This document shows, in pieces, positions 7,948 through 17,736 of a DNA stretch of 64,000 bases. The notes below the pieces were generated by a model. The model did no database searches and was not told where the DNA came from. It saw nothing but the letters and a program-made list of their open reading frames with translations. The stretch covers positions 1 through 64,000 of the forward strand of contig NZ_JAQAGY010000030.1 of NCBI RefSeq assembly GCF_027533645.1, given 5' to 3'. A program made the translations under genes and the position numbers. How positions within the stretch are numbered: position 1 is the first letter of the stretch; each line of letters starts with the position of its first letter. Source of the stretch: Paenibacillus caseinilyticus. Lineage in GTDB: Bacteria > Bacillota > Bacilli > Paenibacillales > NBRC-103111.

Positions 7948-8500
7948 GACCCCGCACCTCCAGCCATTTTTCCTTCAGCAGCGATTTGCCGCGGTACAGC
8001 CGGGTCTCCACCGTCTTCAGACCCAGACCTGTCACTTCCGAAATTTCCTGATATGACAGCTGCTTATAGTGATACAAATACAGAATCAGCTTATACTTGT
8101 CTGGCAGTCCTGCAAGCAGGCCCTGCATCGTCTCCTGATCCTCCCGCCGAAGCAGGCGGGCCTCCGGTTCTTCCCTACGGTCGCCGAACCAGCCTTTGAC
8201 TTTATCCAGCAGGGCCTCGACGGGCCGCCGCTGCCTGGATCTCCGGTAATCCGTCACCAGGTTGACCGTAAGGCGGTACAGCCAGGTCTTCAGCTGCGCG
8301 TCCCCGCGGAACCGGTCCAAATTCCGATACAGCTTGATGAACACTTCCTGTGTCAAATCCTCGGCGGTTTCCCGATGTTCGACCATACGGTAAATCAGCG
8401 TATAGATGTAATCCTTATGGCGTTCCATGAGCAATCTGTACGCATCCTCATCGTGTTGACGGACCAGGTCGACCAGCTGTTCATCCGTCATGTCATCCAT
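7898..8500 (-). CDS. ECF-family RNA polymerase sigma factor
   Basis: 200 residues from ATG 8500. Region 2 is clear (DLTQEVFIKLYRNLDRFRG, then LKTWLYRLTVNL), as is region 4 with its helix-turn-helix (LSYQEISEVTGLGLKTVETR). There is no region 1 or 3, as in group 4 sigma factors. The ATG at 8500 follows AAGGCGGTG and gives the normal family length; in-frame codons reach back to 8593 but lie in the preceding terminator/promoter. It heads an operon with its anti-sigma factor and two membrane proteins, so an envelope-stress regulon is likely. A candidate self-recognised promoter is listed separately. Confidence 0.92.
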   Translation of the reverse strand: MDDMTDEQLVDLVRQHDEDAYRLLMERHKDYIYTLIYRMVEHRETAEDLTQEVFIKLYRNLDRFRGDAQLKTWLYRLTVNLVTDYRRSRQRRPVEALLDKVKGWFGDRREEPEARLLRREDQETMQGLLAGLPDKYKLILYLYHYKQLSYQEISEVTGLGLKTVETRLYRGKSLLKEKWLEVRGHEHHASERTRTATLPK

Positions 8501-8536
8501 CGTTTCACCGCCTTGCCTTTTCGTTATACATCTAGT

Positions 8537-8565
8537 TAGACGCAGTAACGTAAAAAATCCCTTCA
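8537..8565 (-). promoter_or_regulatory. Candidate ECF-type autoregulatory promoter
   Basis: The minus strand reads TGAAGG (8560-8565), a 17-nt spacer and CGTCTA (8537-8542). This resembles the TGAAAC/CGTC elements used by Bacillus ECF sigma factors such as SigM and SigX. It lies 37 nt upstream of the sigma start. The -35 element overlaps the 3' arm of the mgtC terminator. Confidence 0.4.
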
Positions 8566-8603
8566 CCCGGCGCAAAAAAGTTTTGCGCTTCAACAGGCAA
8601 GGG
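8551..8603 (-). terminator. Terminator of mgtC
   Basis: On the minus strand an inner perfect stem GCGCAAAA/TTTTGCGC (8581-8588 and 8571-8578) is nested in an outer CCCTT/AAGGG pairing and followed by six T. It begins 13 nt past the mgtC stop codon. Confidence 0.75.
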
Positions 8604-8615
8604 AGATCCGGTCCA

Positions 8616-9308
8616 TCAATCGCACGAAACCGAACGTACGCCGGACAAATGCTTCAGGTCCTCGACGGTATCGGCAATCTTCGTATGCTTGCTCATCCGA
8701 ACTGTGAAGTGAATCAGGAGCTGTTCTTCTTCGTCCGTCGATACATCTTCTACGGAAAGCTTTTGGATGGTGTTGCCTTCTTTGCCAAGCAATCCCGAGA
8801 TTTGGCCGATCAGACTCGGACGGTCCAAAGCCACGAGCTTGAAATGCCGCATTTTTTTGGCCCGAAAATACTTCTTCTCCACTTGGTTTAACACAAACAA
8901 ACTCATCAGCGAGAGCACACAGGCAAGACCTGCCGCATAGTAGAAGCCAGCTCCGTTGGCCAATCCTATGGCTGCCACAACCCAAAGGGACGCGGCAGTG
9001 GTAAGTCCCGTAATCGACTTGCCGGTATAAAGAATGGTCCCCGCGCCCAAAAAACCGATGCCGCTGATCACCTGCGCCGCGAGGCGGGCCGGGTCCAGCC
9101 GGACATTATCGAGCTTGGCGAACTCCGAGAAGCCATACATGGAAAGAAGCATGATGAGCGTAGAGCCCAGGCAGACAAGAATATGCGTGCGCAGACCCGC
9201 CGCATGGCTGCTCTGCTCCCGCTCAAGCCCGATGATGCCGCCGAGAAGCACCGAAAAAATGAGCCTCAGGGTAATGTGCAGATAATCGATAGACCAGGGA
9301 TCATACAT
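8616..9308 (-). CDS. mgtC: MgtC/SapB family membrane protein
   Basis: 230 residues. The N-terminal two-thirds holds five membrane segments with family hallmarks: GGIIGLEREQ, GLRTHILVCLGSTLIML, and GIGFLGAGTILYTGKSITGLTTAASLWV. The C-terminal about 80 residues form a soluble ACT-like domain beginning after KKYFRAKKMRHFKL. Proteins of this family affect growth at low magnesium and membrane energetics, and related SapB proteins are widespread in Bacillota; the exact role here is unknown. ATG at 9308 is preceded by GGAGG. Monocistronic, with its own terminator. Confidence 0.9.
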   Translation of the reverse strand: MYDPWSIDYLHITLRLIFSVLLGGIIGLEREQSSHAAGLRTHILVCLGSTLIMLLSMYGFSEFAKLDNVRLDPARLAAQVISGIGFLGAGTILYTGKSITGLTTAASLWVVAAIGLANGAGFYYAAGLACVLSLMSLFVLNQVEKKYFRAKKMRHFKLVALDRPSLIGQISGLLGKEGNTIQKLSVEDVSTDEEEQLLIHFTVRMSKHTKIADTVEDLKHLSGVRSVSCD

Positions 9309-9442
9309 AGCAGGCCCTCCTTCTGGATGTTGAACCCTATTGTATCATGCCGACGAACCGGCCGCAGAAGCCTGCAGCAAAAAAGCATTGACAAGCAGTC
9401 TCCGGAGATTAGACTTATAAATACAACCAATGAAACGTTTAA

Positions 9443-9463
9443 ATTGTATATTATCCATACAAT
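9443..9463. promoter_or_regulatory. Inverted repeat, candidate operator
   Basis: ATTGTAT and ATACAAT are perfect 7-bp arms separated by 7 nt, lying 35 nt upstream of the gene starting at 9499. A TTGACA (9390-9395) followed by TATAAA sits just upstream, but with an over-long spacer. The symmetry and position suggest a repressor site; no regulator is identified. Confidence 0.35.
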
Positions 9464-9498
9464 CCGTATCTATTACGACAAGAAAGCAGGACTGATCC

Positions 9499-11190
9499 AT
9501 GCCGGTAACTACCGTCGAACAGAGAAGAAGCCAGGTGCTGCGGCTTGCCGCCAAGCAGGCGATGGAACTGCCGCTTCACTCCACCGGATTCTGGTTCCAC
9601 TCCGATGTGCGTGACAACTATTATTTTGCAACACATTTGTTCGCTTATACGGCGGGAGGCGCGGAGGATTGGGTGGAGTACCGGCGCATCGAGGGCATGG
9701 AGCTTGCGGCCGGCATGCTGCAGCGTATTCTGCAACTGCAGGACCGTGATCCGTCCAGCCGGACCTATGGGCATTGGCCCCTGCATCTCGGGGAGGATCC
9801 CTCGGCGGCCAAGCCTCATCCACTGCCCGTGGAGCTTATGGGCTGTCTTCTTATTTTATTCTATGAACGATACGGCCAAAGGCTTCCTCCAATTATAAAA
9901 AAGGAGGTGGACGAAGCCCTCCTGCATCTATACCGCAGCCCGGTCTACCGACATCCCCTGCAGAACCTGACCCATCATGAAGCAAAACATACGGCGCAAA
10001 AACTGCTGCTCGGCCACCTGTTCCAAGACGCCTCCCTGCTCCGGGAGGGCCTCTCGCACACGGCCCGCATCCTCGAGCACTTGGAGCGGTTCGGCTTCAA
10101 GGAATACGGGTGCCTTCCCTGGCATTGGCACTGGATTCAAGCTTTCACCTGTGTCTGGGAGCTGGTCCAGGACGAAGAGGCGAAAAACCTGACGGAACGC
10201 ATGCTGGAGAAACTATGGAAGCTTCGGGCCGAGGCTTACCTGGCCGGAGCTTGGACTGGTGCCCGCTCCCGCGTCTGGCCTCACGATGCGCCCAAGGATA
10301 CCAATACGGCCCATGACTATATCCAGTTCGGAGACTTCCCGGCTCCAGCCTCCTTCCCCCGGCTGGAAGGGGCGGCCCTGTTCACCTACGAGGTGTCGGA
10401 GGCCGTCCGGAGATCGGCGGCCGCTGCCCCGCAGCCTCAGGAAATCAAGAGAAGCATCCGCTTTGCCGAAGCCGGCGGCCATACGGAATCCGAGGCTCAC
10501 ACCAGCTTGTACCGGACGGATGCTTATGCCCTTGGCGGGATCTGGGAACGGCGCGAGGAATACGATAACGAGCAAGTCCGGTGGGCTCTGTCGCTTCCCT
10601 TAGGGGGAGAGGCGGCCCAGGCCGGAGTGAATCAGCTCACCTTCTTCCATCCGGGGGCAGGCTATCGCCCAGGCGACACCCGCCATGCCAGCCGCTACGG
10701 CGAGGTTCTATTCCACCGAGGGATTGTAATGGAACTCTGGGATATCCCCTCCGGAGATACCGAGGCGGCGGACTTCTTGATCGGATGCCTGCCCAAGGGA
10801 GAGTGGTGCTTCACGCCGCGAAGCGGCTCGGGAGTGCTCGATTCCGGTGTCTACGTGAGCTTCCACCTGCTGCACGGGTATCGTACGGCAGAGGAGCCGG
10901 ACCGCGTGTCTGTGCTGTCTCCCCTTAGCGATGGACGGGGAGGTCTCGTCTTGGAAGTGCTGCACGCCAAGGAAGCCGCCGCCCTCGGCGTGCGCCATGC
11001 GGATGAATGGGCACGGTATCTGGAGCAGCAGGCAGCTCCCTTGTGGGCTTCGGACGGCGCGGGACTCCTCTCCGTTAGTTATACCGCACAGGACGGCAGC
11101 CGGCTCTTCCTTGAGCTGGCGAACGGGCAGCTCAAGAACAGGAGCCTGGACAGCACCTCTCCCGACCTGCAAGCCTACCCTCTCTTCTGA
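9499..11190 (+). CDS. Uncharacterised 563-residue cytoplasmic protein
   Basis: Not recognised. No signal peptide or membrane segment. The first about 280 residues are rich in helices with conserved-looking aromatic and His motifs (STGFWFHSDVRDNYYFATHLFAY, split here only by context; HHEAKHTAQKLLLGH; WHWHWIQAF). The rest looks beta-rich with many Gly and Tyr. A helical toroid followed by a beta-sandwich is the layout of several polysaccharide lyases and heparinase-like enzymes, but no catalytic signature can be named. It ends in a 16-nt convergent overlap with the GNAT gene. Start ATG 9499 has a modest AGGA site; a palindromic operator candidate lies upstream. Confidence 0.75.
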   Translation: MPVTTVEQRRSQVLRLAAKQAMELPLHSTGFWFHSDVRDNYYFATHLFAYTAGGAEDWVEYRRIEGMELAAGMLQRILQLQDRDPSSRTYGHWPLHLGEDPSAAKPHPLPVELMGCLLILFYERYGQRLPPIIKKEVDEALLHLYRSPVYRHPLQNLTHHEAKHTAQKLLLGHLFQDASLLREGLSHTARILEHLERFGFKEYGCLPWHWHWIQAFTCVWELVQDEEAKNLTERMLEKLWKLRAEAYLAGAWTGARSRVWPHDAPKDTNTAHDYIQFGDFPAPASFPRLEGAALFTYEVSEAVRRSAAAAPQPQEIKRSIRFAEAGGHTESEAHTSLYRTDAYALGGIWERREEYDNEQVRWALSLPLGGEAAQAGVNQLTFFHPGAGYRPGDTRHASRYGEVLFHRGIVMELWDIPSGDTEAADFLIGCLPKGEWCFTPRSGSGVLDSGVYVSFHLLHGYRTAEEPDRVSVLSPLSDGRGGLVLEVLHAKEAAALGVRHADEWARYLEQQAAPLWASDGAGLLSVSYTAQDGSRLFLELANGQLKNRSLDSTSPDLQAYPLF

Positions 11191-11627
11191 AACTGAGTGA
11201 GGCTCACACCGGGAGCGACCAAATGAACCTGACCCGGAACATAGCCGTGCTTCTCATATAATCTGACAGCGGGCTCATTCTTCGTCCCTGTAGCGACGCG
11301 GATCCGCATCCCCGGAGGGGCGAAGGTCTCCATATGCTGAAGGAGACGGCTGGCGATCCCTTGGCGGAAGCAGTCGGGATGCACCATCATGCGGCAGATT
11401 AAGAGTTCCTTGCGGCTCTGCTTGCAGGCTCCCGCCCCCACGAGCCGTTCGCCTTCGTAATAGCCGAAAAAGCATTCTTCCGAATCCTTAAGCGTAGCAG
11501 GGGAATCCAGCAGAGGCGGTACTTCCTGCATCCCCATCAGCTCCGCTTCCAGCCGATAAGCCGTCTGCTGCAGTTCCAGTAAAGGCAATACTTCCCTCAT
11601 ATGGTCAAGGTCGATTTTCCGTATCAT
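11175..11627 (-). CDS. GNAT family N-acetyltransferase
   Basis: 150 residues with the acetyl-CoA-binding core VHPDCFRQGIASRLLQHME, a version of the Arg/Gln-x-x-Gly-x-Gly/Ala motif A, preceded by a beta strand (LLICRMMV). A motif B strand RIRVATGT and the NEPAVRLYEKHGY segment complete the fold. Substrate unknown. Its last 16 nt overlap the end of the convergent upstream gene. It lies upstream of gatB on the same strand but far from the gat promoter, and has a 14-bp palindrome behind its end of the intergenic region. Confidence 0.88.
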   Translation of the reverse strand: MIRKIDLDHMREVLPLLELQQTAYRLEAELMGMQEVPPLLDSPATLKDSEECFFGYYEGERLVGAGACKQSRKELLICRMMVHPDCFRQGIASRLLQHMETFAPPGMRIRVATGTKNEPAVRLYEKHGYVPGQVHLVAPGVSLTQFQKRG

Positions 11628-11695
11628 CCCGCAGCCCTCCGTTCCTTAAAGAAGACGAGACCCATTCATTGCTTAGCAAGATAAACGGCTTCGCT

Positions 11696-11709
11696 GTCCT
11701 TTAAAGGAC
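11696..11709. promoter_or_regulatory. 14-bp perfect palindrome, candidate operator of the GNAT gene
   Basis: GTCCTTTAAAGGAC is fully self-complementary and lies about 70 nt upstream of the GNAT start codon (11627, minus strand), where an operator could sit. No regulator is recognised. Confidence 0.3.
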
Positions 11710-11775
11710 GACGCGCGTTTATTAGAAATATAAGATTACAGGATCGAGCCCTAGTGAGATGTAGATTCTGATAGT

Positions 11776-11840
11776 TTAAAAAAGTGGTATACGCCGCCCG
11801 GACAGGTCGCCTCGACCTCTCCCACGGGTATACCACTCTT
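11776..11840 (-). terminator. Terminator of gatCAB
   Basis: On the minus strand AGTGGTATAC (11828-11837) pairs with GTATACCACT (11783-11792) around a G/C-rich insert that can itself fold, followed by a run of six T. It lies 15 nt past the gatB stop codon. Confidence 0.8.
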
Positions 11841-11854
11841 TAATGATTGTATAG

Positions 11855-13306
11855 TTATGCTCCGTTCAGCTTCTCCAGAATCAGTTTGTTGAGCATGCCC
11901 GGATTGGCCTTGCCTTTGGTTTCTTTCATGGCCTGACCAACCAGGAAGCCGACAGCCTTCTCCTTGCCCGCCTTATAGTCGGCGACCGACTGCGGGTTGT
12001 TCGCAATAATCGTATCGACGATCGCCCCGATGGCGCCCTCGTCGCTGATCTGTACAAGCCCTTGTTCTTCTACGATAGCCTGCGGAGCCTTACCCGTCTC
12101 CAGCATCGCTTTGAACACGGTCTTCGCAATCTTGTTCGAGATCGTGCCCTTCTCAATGAGGCCGATCATCTCGCCGAGGCCCTTGCCTGTAACCTTCACA
12201 TCGGCCAGTTCCAGGTTGTTCGCATTGAGATAGCCGAGCAGTTCGCCCATAATCCAGTTCGCGACGGCCTTGGCGTCACCGGTGTACTTCAGGCTCTCCT
12301 CGAAGAAATCCGCCAGCTTCATCTGCGAAGTGATCACTTCCGCATCGTAGCTCGGAAGGCTGTACTCGCTCACATAACGCTTCTTCCGGGCATCCGGGAG
12401 TTCCGGAATCGAAGCACGCACTCGCTCCTTCCACTCATCTCCGATATGCAGGGCCACGAGGTCCGGATCCGGGAAATACCGGTAATCATGCGCCTGCTCC
12501 TTGCCGCGCATGCTGAGCGTCTTGCCCTGGGCTTCGTCCCAGCGGCGTGTCTCCTGCACCACTTGACCACCACTGTCGAGCAGGTCTGCCTGCCGCCACT
12601 CTTCATACTCCAAGCCCCGCTGAACGCCGCGGAACGAGTTCATGTTCTTGAGCTCAGCCTTCGTGCCGAACTGCTCCTGACCGTATGGACGCAGAGAGAT
12701 GTTGGCGTCGCAGCGAAGCGAGCCTTCTTCCATCTTGACGTCGGACACGTCGCAGTACTGCATGATCGCACGGATCTTCTCCAGATAAGCGCGGGCTTCT
12801 TCCGGCGTACGCAGATCCGGCTCGGACACAATCTCGATGAGCGGTGTGCCGACCCGGTTGAAGTCGACGAGGGATGCATAGCCGCCATCCACGTGCGTCA
12901 GCTTGCCGGCGTCTTCTTCCAGATGGACGCGGGTAATGCCGATCCGCTTCGTCTGGCCGCCCACCTCGATGTCAATCCAGCCATGCTCGCCGACCGGCTT
13001 GTCATACTGCGAAATCTGGTACGCCTTCGGCGAATCCGGGTAAAAGTAGTTTTTGCGGTCAAACTTGCTCTCCGTGGCTACCTGGCAGTTGAGCGCCATG
13101 GATGCCTTCATCGCGTATTCCACCGCCTGTTTGTTCAACACGGGAAGAACGCCCGGGTGCCCCAGGCAAACGGGACACGTATGCGTGTTCGCCGGAGCCC
13201 CGAAGGCGGTGGAGCAGCCGCAGAAAATTTTGGACTTCGTATGCAGTTCGACGTGCACCTCAAGCCCGATGACCGTCTCGTATTTCTTGTCGGTTGCTGC
13301 TGTCAC
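11855..13306 (-). CDS. gatB: Asp/Glu-tRNA amidotransferase subunit B
   Basis: 483 residues, normal for the family. GatB is the kinase-like subunit that binds misacylated tRNA and phosphorylates its glutamyl group before amidation. Visible signatures are YETVIGLEVHVELHT at the start, the zinc cysteines CGC and CPVCLGHPGVLPVLN, and the YFYPDSPKAYQISQYDKP segment. A C-terminal YqeY-like helical tail (residues about 330-483) ends in PGMLNKLILEKL. It lies 18 nt after gatA and forms the last gene of the gatCAB operon. Confidence 0.98.
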   Translation of the reverse strand: MTAATDKKYETVIGLEVHVELHTKSKIFCGCSTAFGAPANTHTCPVCLGHPGVLPVLNKQAVEYAMKASMALNCQVATESKFDRKNYFYPDSPKAYQISQYDKPVGEHGWIDIEVGGQTKRIGITRVHLEEDAGKLTHVDGGYASLVDFNRVGTPLIEIVSEPDLRTPEEARAYLEKIRAIMQYCDVSDVKMEEGSLRCDANISLRPYGQEQFGTKAELKNMNSFRGVQRGLEYEEWRQADLLDSGGQVVQETRRWDEAQGKTLSMRGKEQAHDYRYFPDPDLVALHIGDEWKERVRASIPELPDARKKRYVSEYSLPSYDAEVITSQMKLADFFEESLKYTGDAKAVANWIMGELLGYLNANNLELADVKVTGKGLGEMIGLIEKGTISNKIAKTVFKAMLETGKAPQAIVEEQGLVQISDEGAIGAIVDTIIANNPQSVADYKAGKEKAVGFLVGQAMKETKGKANPGMLNKLILEKLNGA

Positions 13307-13324
13307 TTGGGTTGCTCCTTTCGG

Positions 13325-14779
<1,455 letters not shown>

Positions 14780-14809
14780 GCAGACGTCCTCCCTTCCATG
14801 ATCCTTCCT

Positions 14810-15097
14810 TTATTCAAGCACCGCCGGCACCTTGATCTGGCCGTCTTCTTCATCCGGTGCGTTCAGCAGCACTTTGCCAATCGGCAGTGACTCCCGTACA
14901 GCGTCTTCCCGCAGCACGTTCACCAGCGGCATCGCATGGCTGGTCGGCTCCACGCCTTCCGTATCGAGCCCTTCGAGCTGCCCGGCATACTTCAGAATCG
15001 CATTGAGCTGCTCCGTGAACCGCTCCTTCTCTTCCTCCGACAGCGCAAGCCTTGCCAGACCCGCAACATGTTCTACGTCCTTGATGGTGACACTCAT
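14810..15097 (-). CDS. gatC: Asp/Glu-tRNA amidotransferase subunit C
   Basis: 95 residues, the small stabilising belt subunit of GatCAB. The sequence begins MSVTIKDVEHVAGLARL and includes LNAILKYAGQLEGLDTEGV and the EPTSHAMPLVNVLREDAV segment typical of GatC. The ATG at 15097 is chosen because GAGGTG lies 6-7 nt upstream and it matches the family N-terminus; an in-frame ATG at 15121 would add eight residues. First gene of the operon. Confidence 0.95.
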   Translation of the reverse strand: MSVTIKDVEHVAGLARLALSEEEKERFTEQLNAILKYAGQLEGLDTEGVEPTSHAMPLVNVLREDAVRESLPIGKVLLNAPDEEDGQIKVPAVLE

Positions 15098-15315
15098 GGT
15101 CTGCACCTCACTCTCTTCCAAATCATTCTTATTATTATAGCCCAGATGCCTAGTGAACTCAATGATCCCTCCCCCGGCGGCAGGAAGGGATTGCGGGTAA
15201 CATGAACTGCCCGGTTCTCCGGTAAAAAAGCAAGGAATAACACTTTATTCCCGCCTAATTGATCCTATCCGGTACAGTTCCTGCCGGGCAGCGGGCGGGC
15301 CCGGGATACCTTCCA

Positions 15316-15367
15316 AGAAAAAAACCGGCCTTGCGCCGCTTCGTAAAGAAGCGGGCGCAGGCCGGTT
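15316..15367 (-). terminator. Terminator of the IDEAL-motif gene
   Basis: On the minus strand a long stem runs from GGCCGGT-complementary arm to ACCGGCC (15324-15330 with 15360-15366), with further G/C pairing inside and seven T after it. It begins 9 nt past the stop codon at 15376. Confidence 0.85.
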
Positions 15368-15375
15368 CGTATGTG

Positions 15376-15750
15376 TTAAATCCAGGCTTTCAATCCGATT
15401 TGTTTGATAAAATCTTCGTTCGACTGCACTTCCGCGATCGGCTCTTCGACCCTCTCGCCGTCCCCGTTCATAATCCGGCGGAACAGTTCCTCATTCTTGG
15501 TGGCCAAGGCAAAATCAATGAGGGATTCACGCTCGAGGCGGTCTACCTCCAACTGCACCAGCACTTCTTCTACTTCCACATCGGAAGCCGGAACAAACAC
15601 GTGCTTGTTCATCTTCGGTATGCGGATCACATAGTCAAATACGTTGTCCGCATTGCGGTCATACGCGATGACATATCCGTACTCGCCGATCGGCAGATGC
15701 TGCTCAAAGCTGTCTCCAACGATATAAACCTTCTGTCCCAAACGCAGCAT
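15376..15750 (-). CDS. Small cytoplasmic protein with IDEAL-like motif
   Basis: 124 residues from ATG 15750, which has GAGGGGGA upstream; an in-frame ATG at 15795 is less likely. The first about 60 residues look like a small beta-barrel (LRLGQKVYIVGD, EYGYVIAYDRN, YVIRIPKMNKHVFVPA). The C-terminal half is acidic and helical and contains RESLIDFALATKNEELFRRI, which resembles the IDEAL motif of small Bacillales proteins such as YpiB. Function unknown. Monocistronic with a strong terminator. Confidence 0.72.
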   Translation of the reverse strand: MLRLGQKVYIVGDSFEQHLPIGEYGYVIAYDRNADNVFDYVIRIPKMNKHVFVPASDVEVEEVLVQLEVDRLERESLIDFALATKNEELFRRIMNGDGERVEEPIAEVQSNEDFIKQIGLKAWI

Positions 15751-15949
15751 GGACGTTCCCCCTCTTGGTTCAACCGGCCCTTGCTTCTGATTCATGAATG
15801 ATATCTTATATTTAAATCATAGAGTATCCGAAGTAGAGAATGCCCATGAATCTTGCCTGCAACGTGGTAGAGCTCAGGTTGTGATTCTACTCATATTATC
15901 ATTATTTGATAGGATAGGCAATGATAGAAAGCGCCTTATTCCGACATGT

Positions 15950-16825
15950 CTACCGGGAGGATAAAAGACCTATAAACGATTGCAGCGAAGCGGAGAGCCG
16001 CTTCTTCCGATGATGGATGAGCTGCGTGTAAAAAGGGGGCCCCGGCAGCTCGAAAGGCAGAGCCGCCAGCTTCCCGGCCGCCAGCTCTTCCCGGACGGCA
16101 ATGACCGGTAAAAGGCCGACGCCCAGCCCGTGCACGAGACACTGCTTGATCGCTTCCACACTCCCAAGCTCGTAGGCAAACCGATAAGCCACCCCTTCAC
16201 CGCGAAGCTCGCTTTCCAAGGCCGATCGGTAGGTACAGCTTTCCTCCGTCACGACCATGGGGTGGCCGCCCAGCTCCCTCACCGTCAAGGGGCCCGCGGA
16301 CAGGAACAGCGGATGGTCCGGCGCGGCCAGCAGAACAAGCTGCTCTTCGCGCAGGGGAAGGCACACGAACTCCCGGCCCGTGTAAGCCCTGTCGAGCATC
16401 AGACCTACATCGCATTCGCCTTCGCGGACCCGCCGGATGATCTCCGCCTCCGAGCCCGGCTGAAGCGCTACCTGTACCCCTGGGTAAAGCGTACGGAAAC
16501 GCTGCAGCAAGGGGGGCAGGAAAAAGGCTGCAAGCGTCTCAATCGTGCCGATCACGATGCGCCCGGAGGCTTGGGAAGAGATCGCCGCTTTGGCCTCCTC
16601 ATGCAGCTGGAGCATTCCTCCCGCATATTTCAAAAGCTCTTCTCCCGCCTGCGTCAAACGGATGCCTCGGCCGAAGCGTTCGAATAGCACCGCGCCGTAT
16701 TCCCGTTCCAGCCGCTTGATCTGCGCCGTGACGCTCGACTGCACATAACCGAGTTCGTCTGCCGCTTTGGTGAAACTGCGGAGCCTGGCGACCAGGCAGA
16801 AGGTATGAAGACATGTAAGATCCAT
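15950..16825 (-). CDS. LysR-type transcriptional regulator
   Basis: 291 residues. Residues 1-60 are the winged helix-turn-helix (FCLVARLRSFTKAADELGYVQ region, then SSVTAQIKRLEREYGAVLFER), followed by the linker helix and a substrate-binding domain of two Rossmann-like lobes (IVIGTIETLAAFFLPPLL; QCLVHGLGVGLLP). The ATG at 16825 is preferred, with GAAAGAGG upstream and a start that fits the family; codons back to 16891 are in frame. It is divergent from the bacillithiol transferase gene, which it may regulate. Inducer unknown. Confidence 0.92.
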   Translation of the reverse strand: MDLTCLHTFCLVARLRSFTKAADELGYVQSSVTAQIKRLEREYGAVLFERFGRGIRLTQAGEELLKYAGGMLQLHEEAKAAISSQASGRIVIGTIETLAAFFLPPLLQRFRTLYPGVQVALQPGSEAEIIRRVREGECDVGLMLDRAYTGREFVCLPLREEQLVLLAAPDHPLFLSAGPLTVRELGGHPMVVTEESCTYRSALESELRGEGVAYRFAYELGSVEAIKQCLVHGLGVGLLPVIAVREELAAGKLAALPFELPGPPFYTQLIHHRKKRLSASLQSFIGLLSSR

Positions 16826-17064
16826 AGTAGACAGGCCTCTTTCCCGGTGCAGCGGCAGGAGTCTTCGAGCTATGCCGTGCTTTAGGTCCATGTGATGTAA
16901 CTCGCTTATGTATCGATAATATCGATTCGAATGATCGAAAACAATAGCTAACTTCGATGTTTAGTCCATGGTATGGTAAGAGATATCCGGCGGCCTTCCC
17001 CAAACCAGTGCCTCCATCCTAAGGAAACGGCGCGCCGCATTCGAGAACAAAGGCGGGATAACTC

Positions 17065-17586
17065 ATGACCACTATTCAATCAAGGCAGTTTCCTATCGGC
17101 ACCTTCACGGCACCAGACCAACCGGACGCAGCGCTCATCGCTTCGTGGATCGACGACATCGAACGACTGCCCTCCGAACTCCGCAGTCTCTTGAAAAATG
17201 CGGATGCGGAGCTCCTCGATACGCCGTACCGCGATGGGGGCTGGACCGTCAGGCAGGTCGTCCACCACTTGGCCGACAGCCATATGAACTCCCTCATCCG
17301 CTTCAAGCTCGCGCTGACGGAAGAGGAGCCGACGATCAAGCCGTACCGGGAGGAGCTGTGGGCCGAGCTGGGCGACACGCGGGAAGCGCCGATCGAGCTC
17401 TCCCTCTCGCTGCTCGAGGGACTGCATGCCCGCTGGGTCCTGCTTCTGCGCAGCCTGTCCGGCGAGCAGCTCTCCCGCACCTTCCGGCACCCGGACAGCG
17501 GCGTCGTCCCTCTCTTCGCGAACATCGGCATCTATGCCTGGCACGGACGCCACCATCTGGCGCACATCCGGCTCGTGACAGGATGA
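17065..17586 (+). CDS. yfiT: Bacillithiol transferase, YfiT/DinB superfamily
   Basis: 173 residues, four-helix DinB fold. The metal site of B. subtilis YfiT (His65, His156, His160) corresponds to His67/68 in VRQVVHHLADSH, His160 in YAWHGRHH and His164. The GWTVRQVVHHLADSHMNS segment is highly diagnostic. These enzymes conjugate bacillithiol to electrophiles or metal-dependent leaving groups, a detoxification role in the cytoplasm. It is divergent from a LysR gene and convergent with an M24 peptidase gene. Confidence 0.9.
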   Translation: MTTIQSRQFPIGTFTAPDQPDAALIASWIDDIERLPSELRSLLKNADAELLDTPYRDGGWTVRQVVHHLADSHMNSLIRFKLALTEEEPTIKPYREELWAELGDTREAPIELSLSLLEGLHARWVLLLRSLSGEQLSRTFRHPDSGVVPLFANIGIYAWHGRHHLAHIRLVTG

Positions 17587-17736
17587 AGACGGTACGCAGC
17601 CGGAAGAGGCCCCGGAATAAGGAAGGGTCACTACTGTAATGACCGCCATCGGGACCGCCGCAAGAAGTAACCCGCAGGATGATGCCGGCAGACTACGGAG
17701 GGGCAGCAATGGCTCCATGCCGCACCCCGGAGAAGC

